From Topomyia yanbarensis (lineage: Eukaryota > Arthropoda > Insecta > Diptera > Culicidae), in the NCBI RefSeq assembly GCF_030247195.1, contig NC_080671.1, positions 210,894,361 through 210,958,360 on the forward strand: a DNA stretch of 64,000 nt, written 5' to 3'. The notes under the pieces were generated by a model. The model saw only the letters and a program-made list of their open reading frames with translations, made no database searches and had not been told where the DNA came from. Within the stretch, counting starts at the first letter, position 1. Each line of letters opens with the position of its first letter. This document shows, piece after piece, positions 46,614 through 57,003 of this stretch. Position numbers and translations under genes: made by a program.

Positions 46614-47052
46614 AACATGTATAAAATTATTGTTAGAAAAACTTTTACCGATTAATTCTCCATCATACAATCACATTCAAAATGTTCCTTTTCTCTTTAG
46701 GTTTTTGTTGACAAAAATTTGAAAAAATGGGTTTTTTGCAATATAAATTTTTAACACAAATTTTAGTTTTTATGAAAAATGATACAACATTTTTTTCAGT
46801 GTATATTTTTTTCGTTCAGAAATATTCATTCCCTGTAACTCGTTCTCAGAAAGTTTTGCTGTATAAAATACAGTAATTGAACATAAATTAATGCACGTGG
46901 AAATGTCTATGCCCTTTTAAAAAATTGCTCTTGTATCAAAACATTGCAATTGTCAGAGAAAGGAGATTCATAAACCGAAATCAACTTCAAAATTTCGTTC
47001 GAATCGACGATGGTCATATTTTGTGGTCGGCCGGTTTCTCATGGAATCCCTC
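46614..47052. mobile_element. Truncated right arm of the 10.5-kb-type fold-back element
   Basis: The sequence from 'acatgtataaaattattgttagaaaaac' to 'ggtcggccggtttctcatggaatccctc' follows 12274-12732 of the large palindrome closely, including 'ctctttaggtttttgttgac' and 'ttccctgtaactcgttct'. Only one arm is present, and it starts exactly at the tail of copy C. Confidence 0.8.
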
Positions 47053-47148
47053 TTGTGTTCTAAAAATTGAAACTTGTTTTGTCCAACGCAAAAATGCACT
47101 TATCATAAAAAATTTCTTAGAGGGTCGTCTTTAAGAGCTTAGGCCTTA

Positions 47149-47445
47149 GGGTGATGAGCCTATTTGCGCCATGTTTCTATTATCACCCTACCCGTTTGAA
47201 GCCGTTGGTTAGAGCAGTGTCTGCCATCTTTGTTCAACGCATTGAGTCAAATGGTAGCGCAACAATAGGGGCACTCGATTCGAGTTTTCATTGCGCTCAA
47301 ACACGAGAATTTTACTGTTTTCGACGCATTTGTGTTAATATATTGGTTCTTAACAACGAAGCAAAGCGGTTGATGTCAATTTTTACGCATTCTATTGATT
47401 GTAAGGCAAGAAATTATCGATATGGTGAAAATAGGCTCATCACCC
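47149..47445. mobile_element. 297-bp MITE with gggtgatgagcctattt ends, TA-flanked
   Basis: Left end gggtgatgagcctattt and right end aaaataggctcatcaccc are inverted repeats between TA at 47147-47148 and 47446-47447. A scrap of a relative occurs at 34087-34104. The 101-aa frame through it (47151-47456) includes both termini and is not a gene. Confidence 0.82.
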
Positions 47446-47544
47446 TAACGATATAGAATGAACTCTCCTGACTCCTAAACCATCGATTGTTGAGCTTTAT
47501 TTTGCTTCGATTCAAGTTCACTGACGCTTTTTAATAAAGTTCGG

Positions 47545-47594
47545 TGTTTGTTGTTTTGTCCAATACTGTGTTTGTTGTTTTGTCCAATACTGTA
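47545..47594. repeat. Short tandem duplication, 27-bp unit
   Basis: The words gtgtttgttgttttgtccaatact occur twice in a row. No gene is associated; the minus-strand frame across it merely repeats residues. Confidence 0.7.
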
Positions 47595-47773
47595 TATACC
47601 ACGAGTTTCTCGGAAACAACTTAGCTAGCAATGCCTTTTGGCGGTTTCTTAGCAACGAACTAAAAAATTTGAAAAAATTATCCTTCGATTGTAGGTTGAA
47701 TAAATTACGAAATACTATGTTAGCCTCTCTGATAGTCAAATGACTATATTTGATTTTCTTTTATTATTTCAAG

Positions 47774-47896
47774 GTTATCTTCCTCATTGGATTGCCCGGC
47801 AGCGGAAAATCTCATTGGATAAAGACCTATCTTGAAGCAAATCCAGATAAGAAAGTTACAGTTCTCGGTGTTGGAACACTGCTCGATCAAATGAAG
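47774..47896 (+). CDS. Host exon: hnRNP U-like P-loop (Walker A) segment
   Basis: The exon lies between an acceptor (cttttattatttcaag, AG at 47772-47773) and a strong donor (gtaag at 47897). It is 123 nt, phase 0 at both ends, 41 codons, with no stop. It reads VIFLIGLPGSGKSHWIKTYL, then EANPDKKVTVLGVGTLLDQM and a final K. GLPGSGKS is a Walker A nucleotide-binding loop. The pattern IGLPGSGK-W-NP-KK-LG-LD-M is that of the P-loop kinase-like domain of hnRNP U/hnRNP U-like proteins, nuclear RNA-binding proteins with SAP and SPRY domains. No flanking exon was found in the window, so introns are at least 16 kb downstream and probably long upstream. Codon composition is less AT-rich than the surroundings. 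Other P-loop kinase-like genes remain possible. Confidence 0.8.
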
Positions 47897-47899
47897 GTA

Positions 47900-48525
47900 A
47901 GACGTTTTCGACATGTACACATTAACTCATGCCCAATTCCCGAATTAAATCCTCATGCGTGATACATCTTCTCATCAGTGCCTCAAAAAAAGGGCGTTTT
48001 TAAGGATTTTTTGAAAACATCAAGAGAATTAATGATCTTTCGCGTACTATATTCACTCAACAAAAAAAATTAATGTCATGTTAAATAAAAATGGCGGATT
48101 CATAAACGAACAGTAGCTCGTCGCGGACAATTCAAACATCGTGAAAGATTCATCTCGTAATGTTTACCTGAAACAAAAAATTAAATAAGAGAAAAACGGG
48201 TAAACCGACACTGTGGGTAAAATCGACACCTAGAAATCAATCAGGTTTGGCATTGGAAAAAGATGCTAACTACAGTCGACTTGGAAAAACATCACAACGC
48301 AAAACATCACATCTACAAAATATTTGCAAAACTTTGGTATACTATATGTGACATTTTGACTTAAGATTAAATTAACTCTATTATTTGTGGACGATAAAGA
48401 GTCAATGCTTAGCTTTTATTTGGCATAATAAAATCAGTTTGTTTACACTTGTTAGATATGACGTTTTGAATAAACGGTATAGAAATATGACTACCCCTAA
48501 GTGAGTCTGGTACTGTCAAATTTGA
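47900..48525. other. Intron sequence after the host exon, unassigned
   Basis: No exon recognised. A phrase 'cgggtaaaccgacactgtgggtaaaatcgacacc' at 48197-48230 is related to the inverted 'ggtgtcggttttaccc' words at 60.42-60.80 and 63.06-63.43 kb. Confidence 0.45.
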
Positions 48526-48529
48526 CACG

Positions 48530-49310
48530 AATGAACTTATGATGAATGAACTTTATGTTTTACAATTCTCAGTGGTTTGTTTACTTTGTCAGTTGAGTAG
48601 GCTAAAGTGCAACGGGTGCTCATCTGTTACATTCGAACTCACTTAGCTACCAAGTCAACATGCCACCGATAATTGTCAAAAGAAGTTCATCTGACATCTG
48701 ACGTTGCACTCGAGCTCACGCAATTGAGAAAGTAAACAAACCACGGAGAATGAGTTTTTTACAGACGCAGTTAACCTCACTATTCTTGACAGTTCACTAG
48801 TAGTGTTTACATGGAATTTGTGAACGATTAGATTTGCTCGAAGCAAATCGTAAAGAACTTCTCTATGTCCATGTAAACAGTACAAGCGAACTTTCAAAAA
48901 TGAACATCTAGTTCATTTGTGACGTCAGTGTAAAGTATTCAATTGCCAAACTTGCCAATTGTCAACTTCATTGAATACTTTACGCTGACGTCACAAATGA
49001 ACTCAAGTGTTCATTTTTTACAGTTCGCTTGTACTGTTTACATGGACTTAGAAAATTTCTTGCGACTTGCTTCGAGCGAATCTAGTCGTCCACAAAATTT
49101 TTCTGAGTCCATGTAAACAGTACAAGTCAAGAAAAGTGAGGTTAACTGCGTCCGTAAAGAACCTAATTGAGTTCTACAAAATGACGACACGAATGAACTC
49201 ATGATGGATGAAGTTCATGTTTGACAATTCTCGGTGGTTTGTTTACTTCGTCAGTTGCGTGAGTACGAGTGCAAAGGGTACTCATCTGTTACATTCGAAC
49301 TCACCAGAGC
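48530..49310. mobile_element. Composite fold-back element (one and a half copies)
   Basis: A block 'cacgaatgaact.atgatg.atgaa...ggtttgtttact..gtcagttg..tgag' at 48529-48650 is repeated directly at 49186-49308, and in inverted form at about 48690-48750. Between these lies a palindrome centred near 48954: 'gtgacgtcagtgtaaagtattcaat' (48921) mirrors 48969-48998, and 'tttacatggaatttg...catgtaaacagtacaag' units appear on both sides. Inner short palindromes (gatttgctcgaagcaaatc, 48833) decorate each arm. It is best read as a fold-back MITE plus a partial copy joined head to head. No protein. Confidence 0.7.
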
Positions 49311-49319
49311 TTGGAAAAC

Positions 49320-49755
49320 GAATGATCTCAAAAGGAACAAACACTCTTCATTCGTTCTTCCTTTCACGAATATGCCACGCTAATGAAAAAAGTGAACGAC
49401 AAACATTGAACACTGTCTTGTTTTGTATTTGCATTTATTACTTTTTAATTTTTTTAACTAGGGAAAAGCCCCTTTGAGTGAAATTTCATTTCAATCTCTT
49501 CTCAAAAAGGCATAAAAAACCTTATCTTTTCCAAAATATGTATATACAATAACTTCTTAAACTATTTTAGCTCCCTCGGTTAAAAATTAAACCAGAACGG
49601 GACTGTGCTTCATCTTGATTGTCATCGTCGGTTATCCATTTGCGTACCTGTAAAGGCATTAGAATGTATGAAGAATCAAAGTTTGATATTTGTTTTTTTA
49701 AAGAAATTCAAATATAATTTTGAGGATAGCTAAGTCTCTATTACTTAATACATCT
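49320..49755. other. Unassigned sequence
   Basis: No gene, element end or tandem structure recognised. Confidence 0.45.
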
Positions 49756-49756
49756 C

Positions 49757-49969
49757 TTATAGAGTGGAAATGCATAAATAATGGTTTGACATTATGCGAG
49801 AAAAAGCTTGTACAAATAATCTTCCTACGTTTAGTTTATAAAACCAAGGTTTACGACTGATATTTGGTAAAATAGAGTGATATAAACGCCCCATTTCACT
49901 AGAATCCCAGGATTGTTGCCAATGTAAATTGATTTTTCGACGTATCAAAAGTGGTGGTGACCAACCCAA
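49757..49969 (-). pseudogene. I-clade LINE fragment downstream of RNase H
   Basis: The minus-strand frame reads INLHWQQSWDSSEMGRLYHS, LPNISRKPWFYKLNVGR and FSRIMSNHY. It parallels SWQTSWDNGDLGRWLHSIIL and RVMSRLMSNDYTLDA in the LINE at 14.2-14.7 kb. Only about 60 codons remain. It is a 5'-truncated, broken relative from a different family member. The upstream part runs into a BEL gag fragment on the opposite strand. Confidence 0.75.
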
Positions 49970-50301
49970 TTTACATTGTCATCCCCTTGTGCTGAGTAGT
50001 GCAAATTGGATTGCTACCCAGCGGAGCTTCTGCTACCAACGGCTCAGCAACGCGGCAAATAATTGGCTTCACTTCAAATCGTTTCTAGTCGATAAAATTA
50101 AGGAAGAGTGTGACACAAGTGCACTCTGATTGAGTGCACTACTCGCTCTCTCGATAATAACCCCCCCGTTCCCCTCACCATGTACGATTGCCCCAAATAA
50201 CTGCCTAAATTTAGTGGTAAAATTGATGAATGGCTTACGTTTCGGGATCTTTACACATCACTTATACACTGGCAGGCAGACCTTCCCGAAGTAGAAAAAG
50301 A
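49970..50301 (+). pseudogene. BEL/Pao gag fragment, plus strand
   Basis: A plus-strand frame gives FCYQRLSNAANNWLHFKSFL and VDKIKEECD. After a stop and frameshift, the conserved gag core follows at 50190-50301: LPKFSGKIDEWLTFRDLYTS and LIHWQADLPEVEK. It ends exactly where a MITE begins (about 50302), and no gag resumes after the MITE, so the 3' part is lost. Confidence 0.75.
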
Positions 50302-50711
50302 TGGGTGGGTAATAACCGGAGTGAAGTAGAATACACTTTAGGATGTTAACGCGAATGCTACAATTTTGACTATGTTCTGATAGGTTATATTAAAACCAGC
50401 CATTTCGTTATTTCTAATGGAAATACCGAAATATCGGTACACGTACATCGAAACCTAAAATATTCCAACATATTTATCATCATATGGTAACCCTGAAAAG
50501 AGCATTAAATGAGAGTGAATCAATTAATTTGGCAACAGTAGAGAATCGTATATACTTGTACCTTTATTTCGCTATTTCCATTAGAAATACCGAAATAACT
50601 TATTTTAATAAAACCTTCCAGAAATTAGTAAAAATTGTAGCATTCGTATTAACAACTTAAAACGTATGCTACTTCATTTCGGTAATGTCGTTGACATTAC
50701 CTACCCATCTT
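50302..50711. mobile_element. 410-bp palindromic MITE inserted in BEL gag fragment
   Basis: The left end gatgggtgggtaat and right end attacctacccatc are inverted. Next to them, 'gtgaagtagaatacactttaggatgttaacgcgaatgctacaatttt' mirrors 50625-50675. A second inner inverted pair 'atttcgttatttctaatggaaataccgaaat' (50402) and 50567-50598 follows. The target duplication is uncertain (A-rich flank). No coding sequence. Confidence 0.7.
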
Positions 50712-51039
50712 TCTAATCTAAAACAGAACAATTCTTTTGAAAACCTAATAATTGCATAACCTAAGACGATTTAAAGCTACACTTTTGTGAAATCTCAACA
50801 GAAAACAAAATTACGTGTTAGTCCAACGAGCTTTCTGTCCCGTTGTTGTTGTGAATCATTAAAATTTTGAACATTTTGCAAAGCGTTATGATTGCCATTA
50901 CAGGGGGAAATGTTGGTTGAATTATATTTATTAAATTCTCCCAATTAATGTTCTATAGCTAAACTACGATCATATTTCCTTAGGAGGCGCGTTTACCCCA
51001 TGTTTTCATAAATAATAATATGCTCGACCCTTAACCAAG
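50712..51039. other. Unassigned sequence
   Basis: No continuation of the BEL gag and no other recognisable feature. Confidence 0.4.
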
Positions 51040-51368
51040 CAGGTGAATTACGTTAATACATAGTTACGCATGAATTACTTAATTTGTTGTACCACAGCTA
51101 ATCCTACGAACTGCGATAAGCGTAATTGATGTTAAAATGCCCACTTGTAACAATATTCTTTAATTTAGAATTATCAGTATCGTAATCACTATATTTGCTT
51201 TACGATAATGTGATCTTCCCGCCTCCAGAGCTTGATTGGAAAAATGCACTTATCAACTCGCTGGCAGGCTTGTTTTCCTGCTTCCCTATCTTGCTTAACC
51301 TCACAACTATTTCACACAGAAAGGCGGCAGGCGCGTGTGTTAACGACTACTAGTGCCGGACCTATCTC
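51040..51368. repeat. Left arm of a 5.3-kb-spaced inverted repeat
   Basis: It is the reverse complement of about 56633-57003 with few differences, for example 'cgcctccagagcttgattg.aaaaatgcacttatcaactcgctggcagg' here and its inverse at 56700-56775. The inner limit is sharp at 'tagtgccggacctatc'. This may be a solo terminal repeat of a retroelement present twice in opposite orientation, or the arms of one large inverted structure. Confidence 0.75.
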
Positions 51369-52160
51369 TTTTTTTTTGAATCACCGCCTTAACTACTTCA
51401 CACGACTGACCGACTTCGAAACTTAGGCACAGAATGATCACCGCCCAAATCACTTTCGCTACAGCGTAATCTTCGCTCAAAATAATTCTTTTTTCTAAAT
51501 CCCTGAGTGGCTGAGTTTTGATTAGGCAGATCACTGCTCCTCACGATTATCTTCTACCGACTGACTCCTTACAATTTGACCCAAAAGACTTTTATCATAT
51601 CGTCTGTGTAGAGTTTACTCTGAGAGAGTCTCAGACCTAAACAAAACATTCTTTCCACGCTCGCGAGAGTAAAGACCCCGTTGGATGAATCAGTAGTTCA
51701 TTATGACTCATACTCGGAGGCCTTTACTTTCTACAACAGCGTCGCCGTTTGCTGCTAGCAGCAACAAACTGTGTTTAATTAAACAAAGTGTTTATTCGTT
51801 TCCGTAAGCATATGGCTTGGAAAGCGCGAGTGCATCAAAATATCAGCTTAGCTTAAGGCTGTAGCTGGTGATGTAACCCAGGAAATTAAGTTCCCTGGTG
51901 CACCACTTGGAGAAATTTGTCAGGGTTGATGCTGGCCGAAAACTATGGGCGCTGCATGCCCCCTTACTTACTGAGCTTGATGTTGCCTCGGAGAGACGCA
52001 TCATCAAGACAATTGCGCGGGTTATATATAAAATTTGTGTCAAAAAGTCTTTTGTGTCCTAACTTCTAAGATTGACATTACAACTTTACAACTACTAGCA
52101 AAATGAAAATATTTACAATTTTCTATCATAGGTTTCTCTTTTTAACAATATCCTAACTTT
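51369..52160. other. Unassigned sequence inside the inverted repeat
   Basis: No protein domain recognised. A ggcgg/ccgcc-containing, less AT-rich part runs from 51,400 to 52,020 and includes a tttaattaaac palindrome at 51775. The frames at 51340-51534 and 51843-52043 show no motif. Confidence 0.4.
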
Positions 52161-52189
52161 ATGATGGTCCTAGTGTGCACCCCTTCCTG

Positions 52190-52911
52190 CTTCCAAACGT
52201 TATATCCACTCTCGGCTCCTCGACTCGGTTGCGTAGTGGTTCTCGGAATTCAGATTTTGGGTCTCGTGCGGCAGGATATTTCCAATTGGTTGAGAAGTGA
52301 CATCCTTCTTTGTCCACAGATTGTTGTCCTCTTGGGCCATGGTTGCTTGCTCATACATATTGTTTCGATTCAGTCTTCTCCGTTCACGATGTTGATTTTT
52401 GTTATCTCATGTTACTCATTTCCTCGATTCTGGTTAGATTTTATTTGTTGTACCAACACTCGATCGATTACATTGATATCGACGTCCTTTACGTATTTGT
52501 CGACATTGGTTTCTCCCTCAACGTTTGGCTTATCCGGGAGATTTGTCTGCTTGTTTGCTACCTTCAGGCCATATTGATTGTGGGCTACTGAGGCGCTATT
52601 TTCAATCACACAGACCGGGTTTGACTGTTCCGACTGCGGCTTTAATCTTTGGTTTAGGCTGATCCAGGTTTAGCCTTCGTTGTCAATACTCCACTCTCAG
52701 CTTCATTGAATTTCTCGTTAATAATGGGCTGTCCTGCTTGTTTCGTATTTTGACCATTCTTCCGCCTCCGAGATCCCCTCCATCTTCTTCCCGTCACCAC
52801 CTGCAACCGTCCTTTCCAAATCCATCCTTGTCGAACGCGGTTGGTAGTGCTCGTGACTACCATCTCCATAGGGTACACACTACTCTGGACTTCTGCTTCC
52901 ACTTTATACAA
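52190..52911 (-). pseudogene. Unrecognised minus-strand coding-like sequence
   Basis: Three minus-strand pieces look coding-like in hydrophilic composition: 52911-52654 (VYPMEMVVTSTTNRVRQGWI, then a basic RRWRGSRRRKNGQ stretch); 52609-52412 (KQTNLPDKPNVEGETNVDKY); and a short one near 52359-52215 starting MYEQATMAQEDNNLWTKKD. They sit in the same strand and order, interrupted by stops. A retroelement gag or ORF1 is plausible because of the basic, charged character, but I do not recognise the family, and chance remains possible. Confidence 0.3.
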
Positions 52912-53545
52912 AATCTCCTATTTTTAGTCATTATATTTTTCATCAATAGACGTGATTTGCTTATTTGTCCTACCGTTTTTGATAATTTGACTGTTATAGA
53001 TTATTATTGTGTTAAAAATATAAATGAACTAAATTATTTTTTGTTATCTTCAATCTCAACTTTTAATTTACTATATTTATTCAATTATTTCGATTTCTGT
53101 TTGTTTTCAATTATTTACTTTACACTTTAAAATTTGTCGTATGTGAGATTACTCTTGCTTATAGTTTATTTTAAAATGAAAACCGACTCGGTTTGGCAAT
53201 CTTCCTAATCTATTCTTGTCGGATATGTATTTCAAGCAAGAACAAGGGTGCTAGTTGTTAGTAATTGCCCCCAATTTCTTCTTTTTCCCTAGATGTGTTT
53301 TTTTGTTCGAGATCTTTTGCTACTTTGCTCGTTTTAATAATTTCGAGTTCTGTTGCCTGTTGTGCTCGGTTTTTAGTATTTTTTTTGTAATATTGTTTTA
53401 GACTCGAGATGGATAATATATTTTTTTGTGTGTTCCTCGAGTTGTGTCTTTTTTTGTGTAATTGTGTTTTTTTCATATTTTTTTTCATAATGAAATTTTT
53501 TTTTCTCTAATTTTTTTTCAAAAATGTTTTGTGTCGACAACATTT
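52912..53545. other. AT-rich, T-run-rich tract
   Basis: Long T-runs dominate the plus strand (53280-53520). The minus-strand frame at 53258-53488 is almost all K, N, Q, E and T from A-rich codons; it may be the tail of the preceding coding-like sequence or a low-complexity artefact. Confidence 0.45.
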
Positions 53546-54314
53546 CGTCGCTGTTGTGCTATCTTATGACAAACGCCATTTTGGGGTAAACTGAGTTAGA
53601 TATGCCACATTACTTGTCCAAAAAATCTCTACAAAGTGGCGTTTACAGAATTTTGATATTCTGCTTGGTTACTGAGATATAGCGAGAAACGTGCTGAGAA
53701 ATTTTTAATTTTTTGCTTCAAATCACTGTGTCTGGGGATTCGCTCAAATTATCTTTATGTATGATATGTTTTTATATGTAAAACTATCTGATAAACACAA
53801 TGGCATAATCATTTTCGAAACAAAAATGCACGAGCTGTGAGAAAAATGCAATTTAAGTTTTAAACTGGAAATATAGCATATTTGGCAACACTGTAACCAA
53901 AAATAACTCTTTTTTCTAGATTCCCTGACTCATTTCCTTTAAAATGCATCTCACCGATTGTTTATAGACCAAATGAAGCCAAAAATATAAATGAAAGTTA
54001 ATAATTGATGTTTTTTTCTATGGAAAATTTTCCATGCACGATTATGACACGCCATACAAATTTTGTCATCAATACACACCTATGACACGTGTGAGACCGA
54101 CTTTTGTTTACATTTTTAAAGAAAACTCGCAATGTAGTTAACCGATTTTCGTAATATTTGAGAGATTAATGCAGAATAGATAGAAGCATCATTTGTTTTC
54201 TTTGAATTGTTTATACCATTTATAAGTTTCAAGATATTCAATCTCAAACTTTAAAAATCGTTTTTCTCGAAATGTGCAAAATGGCGCTTGTCATAAGATA
54301 GCACAACAGCGACG
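53546..54314. mobile_element. 769-bp non-autonomous DNA element with about 40-bp inverted ends
   Basis: The left end cgtcgctgttgtgctatctt (53546) continues atgacaaacgccattttg. The right end is its inverse (caaaatggcgcttgtcataagatagcacaacagcgacg, ending 54314). The flanks both read attt (53542-53545 and 54315-54318), a possible 4-bp duplication. The interior is AT-rich without a transposase. The superfamily is not determined. Confidence 0.8.
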
Positions 54315-54613
54315 ATTTGTCTTCCTTCCTGTCTATCGTGGCTATTGTGTATATTGCTTCGACATCTCCCCCTATCCAATTGAGGTTGACCCAGGAGGGT
54401 ACCTGTAAATAAAGACTTAAATTCCCGAAAAGATACATGGTATTGCTAACCATGCGGTTATGAAAGAAAAGTACTCTGAAATCTTACTTACCCTAATTAG
54501 CAATTATCGATCCTAGAGAGTACCTGAAAATTAAAATTACCAAGGTGGACTGATGCGCAACTTGCGAAACCAAATTAAATTCTCTTAATAATATTTAGAA
54601 AGATAGAAAAAAA
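54315..54613. other. Unassigned sequence
   Basis: No feature recognised between the two elements. Confidence 0.4.
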
Positions 54614-55602
54614 ACCTGTTTTAATCCACCTAGAGGTGCAATTGTGCCTTTCTCATTTCTCCAAACTATGATTTAATAGCTGGTTCGTACAATATAACAT
54701 TATGGAAATGTCTTTCATTCTTATTACATTTGGTAAGTATATATAAGTACCTTTTTGCATTCATCGCGGTATCGGTTTAAATCGGAATTTTATATGTGAT
54801 CGCACTCCACAACCCGTAATTCCGGAGCCGGAAGTCGGATAGAGATGGAATTTAATATCAGTTTCCGGAGACGCAACACCTTTCATTTGAGACTAAGTTG
54901 ATCAAATCGGTCTAGCCATTTTCGAGAAACCAATATAACCGTTATTCTGAATATGGATGCTTTCGGATCCGTCGATGGTGGCCAGTGTGGCCAAAAAAAC
55001 TTTGAATTGGTGACCTAGATCTACAAATTCAACAGTTGTGTTTACATTTTGGAAAAAAATCACCTTTTTACATTCATCGCAGAATTCGTTGGAATCGGGA
55101 TTTGCTGCGTGATCGTACGTATCACTCTGTAATTCAGGAACCAGAACTCGGATCCACACAAAATTCAACAGCAGCTGATGGACCTTTCATTTAAAATCAA
55201 GTTTGTTAAAATCGGTTCAGAAAATTCCGAGAAACCGATGTGGACAAATCAACAAATTTTGTTTTGTAACCATACTCTCCAACTCGTAATCCGGAACAAG
55301 ATGTCGGTTGAAAATGAAATTCAATAGCAACCTATGGGAATATTATACCTTTCATTTGAATCTTAGTTTGTAAAAATCGGTTCAGCCATCTCCGAGAAAC
55401 CGATGTGTACATTTTGTTAACAAATCCGCACATACACACACATACATACATACATACATACATACACACATACATACACACAGATATTTTGCGATCTCGG
55501 CGAACTGAGTCGAATGTTATTTGAGACTCGGCCCTCCGGGCCTCGGTTAGAAAGTCGGTTTTTGGAGCAATTGCATAACCTTTCTATATAAGAAAGGCAA
55601 AA
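54614..55602. mobile_element. Mosquito repeat element with tandem internal modules
   Basis: It starts aacctgttttaatccacctagaggtgcaattgtgcctttctcattt and ends ataacctttctatataagaaaggcaaaa. The internal module 'gcactc..caactcgtaa(c/t).ccgga.c.g.agtcgg...cctttcatttga.a..aagtttg...aatcggt..agcca' occurs about three times (54796-54935, 55112-55245, 55266-55410). A (CATA)n run follows at 55434-55482, then cgaactgagtcgaatg and ggccctccgggcctcgg at about 55501-55545. It is non-coding; the frame at 54902-55168 reads modules, not a protein. Confidence 0.75.
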
Positions 55603-56632
55603 GAATAATATTTAATTAGCTTAATAAGCATGAGTTCAATGTTATCTTCATGTGATTATAATTTGGAAAGGTTGGTGGAATGGGTTTGAACGTGTAGGGA
55701 ATGGGGGGTTAGTAGAGTGGGAGTGGAGGATGCGTCAAAAATCCTTCATCTTATTTCGGTAAACGGGGTGGATGAAGGAAATGCGGACGTGAGGGTGGTC
55801 CAAAAGGAGAGGAGTGATGAAGGAGGGAGGTGTAAGGGCAAGGCGGGGGGAGGGGTTGCGACGCAATACTCAACTGCATATTTTGCCTTCCATTTGAGAC
55901 TTGGTTTGAGAATTTCGGTTCAGTCATCACCGAAGAACCGATGTGACTTTAATTGTGGAATATGCCCGGAACTCCGGACTTCCGGAATCGTCGATAGTGG
56001 ACAATATATTCAAAGAATGTTTGATTGGCAATCAGTGATCTAGATCTGCGATTAGAAGTAATTTGGTGACCATTTCAATAGTTTTTAGCCTCTGATGTAT
56101 TACGATTTATATGGGAAATTCCAGTGTATCCTTACTAACACCCCTGTAACTCCGGAAGCAAGAGTCAGAACCGAATGAAATTCAGCAGCAGTCCATGGTA
56201 TTACTGTATCTTTCATTTGAAATCAAGTTTCTAAAAATCGGTAGAGAATTCATTGGGGAATGGGTGTGATATTAGCTTGGAAATTTGGCGGGTTCCCCGG
56301 TGGCGTCATGAACCGTCATAGGTGGCCAATGTGGTCAAAGCTGCTTTAATTGATCATTAGTGATCCAGACCCGCAAACTAGAGTAATGTTACATCAATTT
56401 TAATATGTTTTACATCATTTGAACATCATGGTGGAACCAGTTTATATGGGAATTTGCTGCGTGACCGCACTCTTCAACCCGTAACTCCGGAACCGGAAGT
56501 CGGATCAACTAAAGCCGATCTCGACGAACTGAATCGAATGGTGTATGACACTCGGCCCTCCGGGCCTCGGTTAAAAAGTCGATTTTTACAGTTATTGGAT
56601 AGCCTTTCTTTATATGAGAAAGGCAAAAAGTG
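55603..56632. mobile_element. Further copy of the same repeat element, left end missing
   Basis: From about 55880, module sequence recurs (near 55890-55940, 56140-56250 and 56440-56515). It ends with cgacgaactgaatcgaatggtgtatgacactcggccctccgggcctcgg and tatatgagaaaggcaaaaa at 56632. The part at 55603-55880 is purine-rich on the plus strand (aggagaggagtgatgaaggaggg) and has no counterpart in the other copies. Confidence 0.65.
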
Positions 56633-57003
56633 ATAGGTCCGGCACTAATAGTCGTTAACACACGCGCCTGCCGCCTTTCTGTGTGAAATAGTTGTGAGGT
56701 TAGGCAAGATAGGGAAGCAGGAAAACAAGCCTGCCAGCGAGTTGATAAGTGCATTTTTACAATCAAGCTCTGGAGGCGGGAAGATCACATTACCGTAAAG
56801 CAAATATAGTGATTACGATACTCATAATTCTAAATTAAAGAATATTGTTACAAGTGGGCATTTTAACATCAATTACACTTATCGCAGTTCGTAGGATTAG
56901 CGGTGATACAACTAATAAAGTAACTAATAAAGTAATTCATGTGGTGACAGCGGTGGGAGGTAATATTCATGCGTAACTATGTATTAAAGTAATTCATGTG
57001 GTG
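56633..57003. repeat. Right arm of the 5.3-kb-spaced inverted repeat
   Basis: It begins tgataggtccggcactaatag directly after the preceding element and is the inverse of 51040-51368. A local tandem duplication 'gtaattcatgtggtgac' occurs at 56931 and 56988, absent from the left arm. Confidence 0.75.

Noticed and set aside
47151..47456. 101-residue plus-strand frame
   Set aside because: It spans both inverted ends of a MITE, so it is not a gene.
54902..55168. 88-residue minus-strand frame
   Set aside because: It reads through internal modules of a non-coding repeat element.
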